Positions 12,568 through 24,261 of a DNA stretch of 64,000 nt are shown piece by piece. Every line of letters begins with the position of its first letter. Position 1 is the first letter of the stretch. The notes beneath the pieces were generated by a model. The model had not been told where the DNA came from and ran no database searches. It worked only from the letters and a program-made list of their open reading frames with translations. A program made the position numbers and the translations under genes. Location: NCBI GenBank assembly GCA_018127085.1, contig CM030731.1:310001-374000 (forward strand), given 5' to 3'. Origin of the DNA: Pneumocystis sp. 'macacae' (taxonomy: Eukaryota; Ascomycota; Pneumocystomycetes; Pneumocystales; Pneumocystaceae).

Positions 12568-13324
12568 GGTATTTTAGAATTTTTGTTTCAAGAAATATAG
12601 CATATTGGAGTTTAGTGTCATTGGCTCAGTTATATGGTTTTAGTTTAGTATAATAGTCTTTTGATATATTTTTTATTTAAGATATTTAATGTTTTAGCCG
12701 TAATTTTCAAAGATATTTTTTTCGAATATTTTTATTATGGTTTATAATACCAGAGTTTGACTTAAAAAATAGTCTTACTATTAAATGGCATAAACCTAGA
12801 AAAAAATATAATTCTAACTACTTCTGATCCTATATGTGATGTATTGTAAATAGAACTGTTTATAGTTAAATGCATAAAATGAGCTTTTTTGGGTTCGCGG
12901 TAGTAGGACATTTTTAAATTGAGAAATTTGATATTATTAACGTATTTTAAAATATAAAAGTATAAATATAGATTTTTAGTTTTAACAAAATTGCTAATGT
13001 TTATTTGGATTTTATTATGGTGTTAATTAAGTTAAATGAAAATATATAAAAAATCTTGTATTTCGTTTGTGATTCAATATGATTAAGTATAATGATTTTA
13101 AAATGATTTACGGTATGAAAAATGGATGTAAAACAAGATTTTTGAATTTTACATGACTGAAAATTATATTATAATAAAATAATTAGTAAATATAGTTTTG
13201 TTTTAGTATTTCTTATATGTTAATATAATATGAATTCAATGAATATTTGTGTTGTCTGGGAATTGCTGAAATCAATAAATAACATAGTTATTATTATAGT
13301 AATGCTGGAGTTTTTATAATGAAT
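12568..13324. other. convergent intergenic region cdc7/SOG2
   Basis: About 760 bp between two convergent stops. A mildly GC-richer patch lies near 12770-12910. No tRNA, snRNA or snoRNA consensus could be assembled. Confidence 0.5.
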
Positions 13325-15936
13325 TTATACTGACTTTAATGTACGTGTTATAGGTAAATCGATTTTACTGATAGATTTAGGATTACTAACAATATTTGAT
13401 GTTATTGAAGAAAGATATGATGGAGATAGGTGTGGTATTTGTGTTGATGTTTTGGGCTCGGTAGATGGTGTCACAGAATTAGTAGATATAGATGTAGTTG
13501 ATTGAGATATTGGAGAAAATGTTTTTGATCGCATAGCAGTATTCTGGGGTTCTGTTATGAATCTAAAGGATGATATGGAAAGCAAAATAGTTAATTCTTT
13601 AGTTGATCTTGTAACTGTAGATAATCCTGAAAGTATTGATTTTGAAAATGGGAATTCTGTTGAGACGAGTTTTACCAAAGCAGCTATAGCTATTATAGAC
13701 TACAGTTTATTAAGATAAAGTTTACAAATAAAAGTTTTTATACTTTTACGAATGTATTTGTATCTTCCCAGAATTTTCGTTTATAGTTTAAGATATCGTT
13801 TTTTTTAATACTTTTTAATTGATTCTTTAGTATTTGTGCTGCTTTTTTTGCATTTTCTGACATCGTAATAAGTTCTTTTAGCTTTATGACAGTTCCAGAA
13901 TTTATAGTTGCTATAGGATAACCTTCTTTAGATGTCATAGTATTTTGAGTAATTTCGCTTTCTAATAATGTTAAAACAGAAAGTGTCACTGTTGTTGTTG
14001 CTAATATTTTCTCAAAAAGATGTTCGTCTGTATCTGTTTTAGAGAGATCTGTCAATTCTAAATATTGAGTAATGATCGATGAAGTGTGAGTATTAGACAA
14101 CTCTGTTTGACTTAAATTAGATAATGTCGCTATTGGTTTTGAATTGATATTAGATGCATTAATTGTTGAAATAGTAGAGCCGGTCATTGATATATTTGAT
14201 AAAGATTTAAGAGTAGAATGATGTGGTAAAGTAGAATTATTAGACAAGTTGTTTTTACGAGAAAAAGTATTAATATTAAAAGGTTTTGAAGGTAATACTG
14301 ATTCCAAAAGCATCCAAGAATTTTGAATTTCTACTGCAGCGCCATAAAGTAATAAAAGAAGGGTTCTAGTGTAACGAATATCTGCTTTCATTGTTATTTT
14401 TTTTATATGTTTATGGAAAATTCCAATAACTTGTTTAAAGGCTTCAATACATGCACAACATGCAGAAACTACATTGGAAGGTTCAGAGTTAGGATCCTTT
14501 GTTTCATATTCTTCTAATGCACTTGTTAATGTTCCAATATGTATATTAGCAGTATAAAGAAATAAATTAATTGTCTGTTTTATAGAGGAATCTGTACAAA
14601 ACATAACATATTGTTTTATTCCTTGATAAACTTGTGATAAAGAAAATAAAATTCCTCTAGAAGTTTCTACAACTTTTATGGATTTTAAAAAAATGCGTTT
14701 GGTTTCTGGGAGTGTTGAAAACCGTTTGAAATAAACATCTGGATTCCTTTGGATATTGTTTTCTTTAAATTTAAAACCTACATTAGTGTTTTTTAAGTTA
14801 TTAGTTATTTCTAAGTTATGAGATATCTTTTTAGAATTATGATTATTTATTTGGTCTCCTAAGAATACATTAAAAAGTTTAAATTTAACAGAAATTACCT
14901 ATTTTTTCAGCAGACTTCTTGCTGTTCTTACTTTCAGAATTATTTAAAGACATTTTTGTTGGTAAAGTTGAAAACGAAAAAGGTAAATCGTCTTTTTTGT
15001 TTTGAGTATTTTTTGTTAATTTTAGTAGATTTTTTTCTGGAGACAATGGAGATATGAATGTTATCTTGTTAGTTAATATATGATCTTGTATTTCAGAAGA
15101 CTATTTATTAGGATTGTTTAACAGGATAAAACTTTTATTTACCATATTTAAAGCTTTTTTTTTTTGACATAATACATTATCAGGATCATTTTTTCCATTT
15201 TCACTTATTATAATTATTAATATATTATATATGATCGAATAATATTACCTAATTAAACATTGCTCCTCAATATTTTGAATAAAATTGTTTTTATGATTAG
15301 ATAAAAATGATTTTACATTATTAAGCCAAGGAAGCATGTCTTTTTCTTCTCCTTCAAAATATACAATTTCTTTTGGAGGAAATATTATAGGGTTATGATC
15401 AATTTTTAGAATTTTAAGATTGTTCATTTTTGAAATATACAGAGGTAATATTTCTAATTTATTCCTTGAAATTGAAAAAACTTTTAAGGAGATAAGGTTA
15501 CCAAAATCACGAGGTAGATAGCGAATTTTATTTCTACTTATATCAAGAATTTCTAAAGATGGTAGATCACAAAGCTGAATATTTGGTTGCATTAGTAATA
15601 TATATTGCAATTCTAATTGAAACTTACAACACTTGGGAATTCTTTGAATATATTTGCACGAATATTAAGATATCTTAATCGTGATAATTTTTTTATTTCA
15701 TTAGGAAAAAAACTCAGCTGATTATGTCCAAGAGCTAGTCTAAAAATAATAAGTATCTTTTTTATAAAATAAGAATACAAGTCCCTGAATGCTTTATCTT
15801 TAATGATATTTATAATTTCTTTTGGAATAGTTTTTATTTTTTTGTGACTAAAATTAAAAGTAGTATCATCTTTGTTAAAATTTTGAATCTCATAAACTAA
15901 TTTTTTAAGTATTTCAAGGTCAACATTATCCTCCAT
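13325..15936 (-). CDS. SOG2: RAM/MOR-pathway leucine-rich-repeat protein Sog2
   Basis: Scaffold of the RAM/MOR network controlling the NDR kinase Cbk1/Orb6 in polarity and cell separation. The N-terminus (start 15936) holds leucine-rich repeats: LALGHNQLSFFPNEI, LRYLNIRANIFKEFPS, LEILDISRNKIRYLP and LKVFSISRNKLEILP. A low-complexity linker follows. The C-terminal SOG2 domain has DIRYTRTLLLLLYGAAVEIQ and FWEDTNTFVKSIIAIAALVK. About 780 residues. Six introns are needed, including 15740-15778, which is 39 nt, in frame and stop-free. All parts join in frame once the introns are removed. It is convergent with cdc7. Confidence 0.85.
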
Positions 15937-16219
15937 ATCGGAAATTCCTATTTCAAAAATTACTAGAACTATTATTTAGTTTTATCTCATTTAATTTTTA
16001 TAAACTTTTATCGATAATCGTTTTTGAATGATTCTATATTTTAATTTTAATAATTTTTTTAAGATATAATTTATATATTATTATGAAGATTTTAAAAAAT
16101 ATTTGACATATTTCAAAAATATACATATGTTGTATAGCATATAATTTTAAGTTATGCTATACATTATAAAGATAAATTATAGACAGAAATTGTTTTATTT
16201 TTTTATGTTTTTTGAGTAT

Positions 16220-16890
16220 TTATTTAATATTATCTTTTTTTTGAATGTTTGATTGCAATGTTGCTTTTTCTCTCCAATCTTTAAGTATATTTTGTTCTGA
16301 AATTATATTAGTTTCAATATGAGATTTATAGAACTCTGCTCCATGCATTCTAGTTTCGTCTTCTGCAACTATCTGTGATATTTGTTCTTGTGCTCTTGCA
16401 TAATAAAATTCTGAAAGAGCTTTTGCATATGCATCTTCCTCTGTTTGTTTTGGTTTTGAATGCGTCATTAACCAAAGCTGTCTTTGTATAACACTAAACA
16501 ATAAGAAATAAACATTTTTTAAATCTAAACTTGCCTTTCTCCATCTAATGATTTTGTTTGTTGATTAAGTTTACTCCAGTCGTAATTTTCTGCATCTTTT
16601 CCATTATATTCTATTAAATTTCTTGGTCTTGCTAATTCCCAAGGATGATCTTTAAAAAATCTTTTTCTAAGACGGTCTTCTGGATATCTAATATTTTGAG
16701 GTCGCAAAACTTTAGGTTTCAAAGATTTTGTTATTTGAATGAATTGTGGTGGAAATCTTTTTAGTAAATTAAAGCTTGGAGGTGTTTCTATAACTGGTCT
16801 AAACCATTTTGGTTCTTTTTTTATATGATTTGCTTTTAAAAGTTGAGAAATTATTGTATGAACCTGAAGTGGTCTTAAATCTATTGGCAT
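16220..16890 (-). CDS. RSM25: mitochondrial small-subunit ribosomal protein mS23 (Rsm25)
   Basis: Structural protein of the mitoribosome 37S subunit. Two exons, about 209 residues. Exon 1 has RYPEDRLRKRFFKDHPWELA and RPRNLIEY; exon 2 has SVIQRQLWLM followed by an alpha-helical AYAKALSEFYYARAQEQIS segment. The junction GES-VIQRQLW, expected for this family, requires the 41-nt intron 16494-16534, whose donor reads AG|GCAAGT. It is therefore a GC-AG intron; the only nearby GT donor gives a different frame. No long mitochondrial presequence is visible, which is common for this family. Confidence 0.88.
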
Positions 16891-17697
16891 TTTATTTTGG
16901 ATCTAATTTTTATTTATATTATTTGAATAATTTTTAATGTTATAAATAGAAATATTATCATATGGTAATCTTTAATTTTTCTATTCTTTAAATTAAAAAT
17001 TAATCTTTAAAACTTGCTTACGAATTGAATATTGTTTTTTTAATATATATAAGGTTTTTATGATATTTACAATTGTATTAAGTTTTTAGTTTAGTAGACA
17101 ATTCTTTTTGTATTTATAGTGGTTAAATTAATTATATATAATTGTTAGTAACATTTTATATTAATTGATTTGTATTGTTTTAATTTATATTTAAATATTA
17201 TTAGAAAACTTGATGAATAAATCTCTTATAAGTAATTATAACATATTAAACATTATTTTTAATTTTTTGCTAATTTCTTGAAAATTAAGTATAAAAAATA
17301 ATTTGATATATTAAAAAGTTAATGTTTATAGTTTGTAAAATTAAAACTTTATAAGTCTTTTATTATATATTGGTCTAAATATGTTTACGTTAAGATTATA
17401 TCATCAATAAAAAACTAAATATTTCTGAAATAGTTATTATAATCTGTGTTTTAAAAAAAAAGATAAAGGAATTATTAAAATAAAAGTCCAAAAAAATGTT
17501 ATTGAAATATAAATTTTTAAGTGTTTGGTGACTTAATATTAAGAATAAAACCTAATAAAAAATATGGATTAGATCGTGGTCATAATTCATATTATATATA
17601 GGCTGAATTTTATAATATAGTTTGTAAATGTATAATACTAGATACTGATGTATAGTTTTTTTTGATGTTATTCAATTTGCATGTTTTTTCTTGATAT
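16891..17697. other. intergenic region
   Basis: About 800 bp of low-complexity AT-rich DNA between the RSM25 start and the TAF13 stop. No ORF above chance, RNA or repeat was seen. Confidence 0.5.
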
Positions 17698-18165
17698 TTA
17701 ATCTTTATCATCAAATTGTTTTCGCGCTTCTGCAATTACTCTTTGTAAGGTTAAAAGCTCTTCTATACGACCTAATTTACGAGGATCGTTTCTTAAAATA
17801 AACTATTTAAATCAGAAATGAAGAATTTTCAAAACAATCTATTTTACTTTAAAATCGTCTACTTTTAATTTGTTTCTATTACCAGCAACACGGGCTGCTT
17901 CTAAACACTAAAATAAATAAGATAAAATTATATTGTCCATATTTTTTGTACCATCTCATTCACATAATCTATAACAATATCCTCAAGTATTTGTACTGAA
18001 TCTAATGCTGGTTGTTTATCATCACCAAAAGCATACATAAGAGATTTTACTTAGTAATATTAATTATAATGTTTATGATAATAAAGGATTTTTACAATCT
18101 TTTATGAAAAGGTGTTGTTTTTTTATTGTTTTTCCTTTAGTAAATAAATCTTGAGTAGATGTCAT
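17698..18165 (-). CDS. TAF13: TFIID subunit TAF13
   Basis: Histone-fold TFIID subunit that pairs with TAF11 and contacts TBP. Four exons; about 109 residues after removing three introns of about 45 nt. Seen: start MTSTQDLFTKGKTIKKQ at 18165, then LMYAFGDDKQPALDSVQILE, DIVIDYVNEM, CLEAARVAGNRNKLKVDDFK, ILRNDPRKLGRIEELL, and a short helical tail ending DDKD. This is the full histone fold, typical of fungal TAF13. It was too fragmented to appear as one ORF. The start codon is 82 bp from that of KSH1 on the other strand. Confidence 0.92.
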
Positions 18166-18246
18166 TTACATATTATCAAAAATTTAATTTAGAAATATTT
18201 TCGTAGATCAACGTTGAAATTTCTCTTAAAGATTATTTTATATATA
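18166..18246. promoter_or_regulatory. 81-bp bidirectional promoter TAF13/KSH1
   Basis: The two start codons point away from each other with only 81 bp between them. Both leaders and core promoters must overlap here. AT-rich; no clear TATA element can be assigned to one gene. Confidence 0.5.
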
Positions 18247-18552
18247 ATGGTAGGTTTAGGAATTTTGTAATAGATATTAACTTATCTAATTCAAGTCTGC
18301 TCTTTTTAATTTTCAAAGTCTTCTTCTCGTTATTCTTTTATTAATTTGTACTTGTACTTATATTCGTGCTCAAGCACCAGCACTTATGGACAGGAATAAA
18401 AATGGGTTAATTTTATTGTTTTTATGATTATTGTTTTTTACATTGTGAACAGGGGATTGTCAATTTTTTGGAAAGCTGCTAGAATAGGTGAAAGACTAAG
18501 TCCATATGTTTCAATATGCTGTATCTTGATGGCTGTATTGTTAATTATTTAA
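18247..18552 (+). CDS. KSH1: Kish/TMEM167 secretory-pathway membrane protein Ksh1
   Basis: Small Golgi/early secretory pathway protein essential in yeast. 70 residues over three exons: exon 1 is only the ATG (18247-18249); intron 18250-18295; exon 2 encodes [20 protein letters not shown] then [16 protein letters not shown]; intron 18406-18452; exon 3 encodes [20 protein letters not shown] plus a final hydrophobic helix. The order signal/TM - RAxAPxLMDRNKxG - IFWKxARIGERxSPYV - TM is diagnostic for the family (72-74 aa usual). It is divergent from TAF13. Confidence 0.92.
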
Positions 18553-18623
18553 AAGATGAATTATAGCTAAATATTTGATAGGTATCAATATGTATTTAGT
18601 AAAATTGCGGGAATTTACTATTT

Positions 18624-20987
18624 TTACAAAAATGCAAAAATGTCATTAACTCCATGACACATCAAATTAACTCTTTTTGATCCAATAATTCTTTCTAGCT
18701 TTAAAGCATCCCATTTTGAAAATAATGCTTTACTATGTTTATTGTAGTTCCCTCTTCCCTGTGTTTCAATCATGAATCTGATCAATTCTGGATAAAAAAG
18801 AGGGTTTTCAGGTAATGAATAAAATATAAGAGTGTTTACCCCTTTTATGTTATACCTTCGGTAGTAATGTACACGTTCTGTATATAGTAGAATTTTCTTA
18901 TTACTTGTATTAAAATATGATCTTGCTTTTGATACTTCGGAATTAGAAGAATATTCAGATATAAACGTAAATGATATTTCTTCTTTGTTTAAATAATTTC
19001 TTATTCTAACAAAGTCGAAATATGATGATATAAAAATAAGAAATCCGCTTTCTCCTGATCTTATGATATTTGGCAATATAGATGTCTTAAAATATGAAAA
19101 TTTTGTATCTGGATCCATAGATATATCGGATGAATGTAAACGTAAAAATATCTATGTATTTAATATATTTTATATAGAGCTATATTTCATACTTGTTTTA
19201 TTTTGTATCCTACATCTTCGATAGATCCCTTATAAGTTTGTTTGATTTTATTTTTTCCACTAATATTAAAAAGATAATTTATAAATAATGAATTTATTTC
19301 TGGAGTCAGATATTGTGCAAAAATAAGGGTTTGACGTAGAAATTTTGAATTTCCATCTAAATACCAGTTTCTAACTCTGCTAAAATTACATTCATGAACT
19401 TCATTAGGCAATATATTTAAATTATCAAAAATGTACGAAACATGTTCCCAATTTTGCATCTGTAAAGCATTTGCATTATCGAGAATGACTATTTCTATTG
19501 ACGATAAATAATCTCGATTTTTTTTTTTTCCACTAAAGAAGTAAAATATATTTAATGAATTATAAAGCTTTTACCCTTTTTCATCTATTAATAGACGTAA
19601 CCCTAGTGGACTTGCAAGAATTATATCAGAACTATAAAATTCTGAGAATATCTTCAATGTTTTTCTAGTAATTTTTATTCCTAATCGAAACATATCATCG
19701 GTATTTCCAATAAATAAATCTTTATAATCGGCAGGTTTAGATTGATTTATATTATCGAGTTCTATAGAATACTCATCAATGAACCTTTTTTTGTTTTCCT
19801 ATGTTAGTTAAATTGATATGATAATACTTTTATTATAACTTGTTGTTCTGTTCCAGATATATCAATAATAGTTTGTACAACTTCAAGACACGAATTTTTT
19901 GTTGGAAGTAAAATTAAAATTTTCGGTCTTGTAAATCCTTGATCTCTATATTCTACTTCGGTATCCTGAGAATGATTTAGTTTCTCATTATTTTTTAATA
20001 TATAATGCCGAGTTCTAAAAAACTATATTAAAATTTTATAAAATCAAAAAGTATATTTAACTTATATATATGGTTTAGAATATGTAAAGTATATAAAGCT
20101 CTTAATTCCTTTTTATTGTTATAGTTTAAATAAGTAAATAGAAAATCCTGATATAAAAATATTGGAGTTATTGAAATGTTTTGAATATTTGTTAAAGTAT
20201 CTATAAAATAATTTTAGTCATTTTTCTTTTCATTTTATTTTTATTTTTTACTCAATCCATGATATATTAGTTGGTATTTAAAAAATAACTCTTTTATGTT
20301 TTTTTTTATCTATATTTTTTTATATGCGATTTTTATTATTTTTAAATATCTGACCTTGAAATTATTAATATCATGTGCTAAACTTTTAAGTTTGATTCCA
20401 AAATTATCTGTTTTTGAAAGTTTATATTGAACTAACTTTCCTATTCCTATTATTTCTTTTTTTTCCTGTATCCATTTATTTTCAATCGCTTCTTGTACAA
20501 ACAAATTTAGTTTTTCTTCATTTGGAGATTGATAATGATGGTAGAATGGATCAATATCTATATAATTAAATTAGATATAATTTTTGTGATATTATAAATA
20601 CTATTTTCGCAATTATCAGAATCACTATTTCCTAAATTAGAGTATGAAGTAACTTCTTTGTCTAATTTGATAATTTTATTTTTTTCTTTTATATTTTTAT
20701 ATATTAAGTTGATATTTTTCTCTGTTTCTTTGTTATCTTCATTTTTTATTTTTTTTTGTTCATGTTTTTTAGGTTCTAGTAAATTTATAAGAATTTCAAA
20801 GGCTTGTGATGTTGTAAAATTATGTTTATTTGTTTCTATGTTTTTTTTAATGTTTAAATGTTTTGGATTCTGAGATTTATCTATATAAATATTTCTTTAT
20901 TATTAGATAATTTTTATAATATTTTTTTAAAAAAATATACTTTTTTGATAAAATATTTGATATTTTTGATTTCTCGTTAGTTTTCAT
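18624..20987 (-). CDS. UTP25: U3 snoRNP / SSU processome protein Utp25
   Basis: Nucleolar DEAD-like protein (digestive organ expansion factor family) needed for 18S rRNA maturation; its helicase motifs are degenerate. Start [11 protein letters not shown] at 20987, then a Lys/Asn-rich acidic N-terminus, [75 protein letters not shown], and a C-terminal helicase-2-like half with [19 protein letters not shown] and [20 protein letters not shown]. Several short introns split it; those at about 19146-19190 and near 20930 restore frame. The central part (19.8-20.3 kb) is poorly resolved. Confidence 0.85.
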
Positions 20988-21146
20988 TTGTTAAATATAT
21001 TCTCATGAGTCTAAGTTTTGTGTTTTAAATATCGTTAAAAAAGACTGCGGATTTTTTTAATTTTTTGAAAAAGTGTATCATAATATTTATTATTTAATTG
21101 TGACATTTAGGTCTTTTTTATACCTTTTTCATTTTGGATTCTTATA

Positions 21147-22226
21147 ATGGTATTGGAAACTGGTATATTATTATATCCTGAAAGATTAAAAAGTTCATAT
21201 ATTTCACCAATTTTTAATACAGTAAATATTGTAGTTGATCCTATTGTTTTATTTTTAGTTCTTGATCATTCCCTTCGAAGAAGTCATGGTCAGGATAGAG
21301 TTATTGGTACACTTTTAGGGATTAGATCTGAGGATGGATCTGAAATAGAGATTCGTAATTGTTTTGTCGTACCTCATAATGAAAATCAAGATCAGGTTTA
21401 TGAAGTTATTTATTTTAGTTTGTTTTTGATTTTAAGTAGTTAGAGGTAGATATGGAATATCACAAAACTATGTATGAGTTGCATCGAAAAACTAATCCTC
21501 ATGAAGTAGTTGTTGGATGGTATTTTTTTATGATTTTATTTTGTATTAATAATTATAGGTTTGCCACATTATCTCAGTTAAATACATTTAGTGCACTTAT
21601 ACAAAATTTTTATTCTTCTTCTCCAGATGGTACATATCCTTTTCCTGCTGTTCATTTAACTGTATCATTTGATTTCAAAATTGGATTAAATTGTAAAACT
21701 TATATTTCGTCAGCTGTTGGTGTGACATCTGAGCGGACTGCTGATAGTTGTTTGTTTTTGCCTATACCACATGAAATAAGATATTATGATTTGGAAAAGA
21801 GTGGATGTATGAAAGATATTGTTTTTAAATATTTTCTAATGTTTATTAAAGTTGATTCGATTTTAAATGCTAAAAATGAAGAAAATAGACAAACAAGTAT
21901 TTTAAGTGATATGGATAATTTGGAGCAATCTATTGAGAAAATTTTATTGATTTTAAAAAAAGTTAAAAAATACATTGAAAATGTTATGGTAAGGTTTAAT
22001 AATTTTATTGTATTTTTTAAAAGATCTATAGGATGGGAGAATTCAAGTTAATTCTGTTATTATTCGTTTTTTAATGGATAATATGAGTGTTTTTCCTAAT
22101 ATAGATTCTCTTGATGTTGAAAGAATGTTCAATAATCATTTACAGGATGTTCTTATGCTTGTTTGTATAGCAAATATTATTCATATGCAGTTGGATATAT
22201 CGAATCGTTTAATTGCTTTAGTTTAG
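21147..22226 (+). CDS. eIF3f: translation initiation factor eIF3 subunit F
   Basis: MPN-domain subunit of eIF3. About 305 residues, five exons. Seen: VVDPIVLFLVLDHSLRRS, RVIGTLLGIRSEDGSEIEIR, NCFVVPHNE, HEVVVGWF, then SLDVERMFNNHLQDVLMLVC and a C-terminal helix. The MPN JAMM residues are not kept as an active set, as expected for eIF3f. Acceptors fit frame at about 21443 (tagttagag), 21559, 21889 and 22034. The stop at 22224-22226 is only 128 bp before the next start on the same strand. UTP25 starts 160 bp upstream on the other strand. Confidence 0.9.
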
Positions 22227-22354
22227 AATCTGTTGTAATTTATGTCTATTTTTTAAAACTATTGATTATTTTAATTTTTATGAATTATCGTTTAACGCCT
22301 AATCGTTTAAAATTATGTTATTGTATATGTAATATTTATCTTTGTATTGTTTAG

Positions 22355-24261
22355 ATGGTTTATTTCAGTATTAAAGTGTTTGGTCTATCCTTTCTAAAAT
22401 GGAAACCTGTTCAATTTCGGCTTTTTTCTTTACTTTATTGTAAAAATTCTTACAACATTGGATATAAGAATATCTATAATGATCGAAAACTAAATAAGAA
22501 AATCTGGAGTGGTTGTAGTAAAGTAGTTTTTTGTATTGGATTATCTTTTATGACATTTTCTATCTTATATATATTTTCAATAGATACAAGTCCTTTTAGA
22601 TATATTGGTTTGGCAACAATTAGAACGTTTAGATTAATATCAACAGTTGCTTTGTGCTTTAATGATTACCGTAGAACAATTGATTCTAATTATTCAGATG
22701 AAAAAGATCGGTTATATGCATTGTCTTTGTGTCATAAAAGATGCGCTGAACGTACTTTATCTTGTTTAGAAAATAACGGTGGGATATTTATCAAACTTGG
22801 CCAACATTTGAGTAGCATGTCATATTTAATTCCTTATGTATTTTTTAGTATTATTTTTTTTACTTATTTTTTTTAGGAATGGACGTCTACTATGGTTTGT
22901 TTACAAGATAAATGTCCATCTTCTTCAATGGATGATATTAAAAAAATGTTTTTGGAGGATACTGGAAAAGCATTAGAAGATTACTTTTCTTTTTTTGATG
23001 AGAAACCAGTAGGTGTTGCTAGTTTAGCTCAGGTTCATCGGGCTATTATTAAAGAAAATGGACGTGAAGTTGCTGTAAAGATTCAGCATCCATCTTTAAA
23101 AAATTTTATAGTTATTGATATTTTCTTGACTAAGAAGATTCTTAATTTGATTAAAAGATTTTTTCCTGAATTTACTTTGACATGGTTAACTGAAGAAATG
23201 GAATTTTCTTTATTTCAAGAGCTTAATTTTAAAGAAGAAGAAAAAAATGCTATTCGTACTAAAAAACATTTTCAGAAGGTAAAAAGATTTTCTGTTTATA
23301 TTCCAGAAATTATATGGTCAAAGAAAAGAATTTTAGTAATGGAATGTAAGAGGCATATAGTATTATTATATTGTTTGACTTTGTTTAGATATTAGGGGTG
23401 CGAGAGTTGACAATCATGAATATATGTTAATAAATAATATATCTCGGAATGAAGTTAGTGCTGAGTTATCACATATTTTTAACGAGATGATATTTGGTGG
23501 TGATGGATATTTACATTGTGATCCGCATGGTGGAAATTTACTTATTAGAGCTCGACCTAAAATTTCTCAATCGAAATATAATTTTGAAATTGTGTTATTA
23601 GATCATGGATTATATAGAGAAATCCCCTTAGATCTTCGAAGATCTTACGCAAAATTATGGTTTTCGATTATAAATATGAATGAAAAAGATATGAAACAAT
23701 ATTCATATGAGGTTGCTGGAATTAGTGAGGATAAAGTGAAATAAAAATAAATGATCTATATTTTTTTTATTAATATGACTAGTTTCATTTATTTACAAGT
23801 GTAATTACTGGTCGAGATTTTAAATCACTTAAAAAATCAATGACTATGAAATGGAAGAAAAATGAGCCTAATTGTATTACAGTTCCTGCTACTCGAAGTT
23901 TTATAACACAGTTAGTTGAATTATTGGATAATGTTCCGCGAATTATGTAATATTAAAAGTTTTATTGTTTTATATGTTTAAAAAAAATAGGCTTTTACTT
24001 TTTAAAACTAATGATTTACTTCGTTCGCTTGATGAAAGTCTTAAAACTACTTATGGTCCTAAACGTACTTATAGTATTCTTGGGAAGTATTGTGCAAGAG
24101 TTATTTATCAGGAAAATTTAGATAAATTATATTCTAGAAAAGTTTCTAGAAATTATTGGAATCCTTCTTTTTTTGCGCAATATTTACTTTGTCTTTGGAG
24201 ATATTATTCTTTTAAAGTTTCATTTTATTTTTATGAATTGTATTTATTTATTTCTGGTTAA
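22355..24261 (+). CDS. MCP2: ABC1/ADCK1-type atypical kinase, mitochondrial (Mcp2/Cqd-like)
   Basis: Member of the UbiB/ABC1 family; yeast Mcp2 (Cqd2) sits in the mitochondrial inner membrane and affects lipid and coenzyme Q distribution. About 550 residues in five exons. A basic N-terminus and one TM segment (KVVFCIGLSFMTFSILYIFS) precede the family core: GGIFIKLGQHLSSM, LQDKCPSSS, PVGVASLAQVHRA (Ala-rich loop replacing a P-loop), VAVKIQHPSL, EMEFSLFQELNFKEEEKNA, GYLHCDPHGGNLL, LLDHGLYREI and SVITGRDFKSL. Catalytic Lys, HxDxHxGN and DHG are all intact. It could also be called ADCK1/YLR253W. The symbol is by similarity only. Confidence 0.82.

Noticed and set aside
12885..12910. GGGTTCGCGG resembling a tRNA T-arm
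   Set aside because: No acceptor stem, D-arm or anticodon arm can be built around it.
19595..19615. GTAACCCTAGTGG, similar to a telomerase RNA template
   Set aside because: Lies in UTP25 coding sequence and does not contain the full repeat complement.
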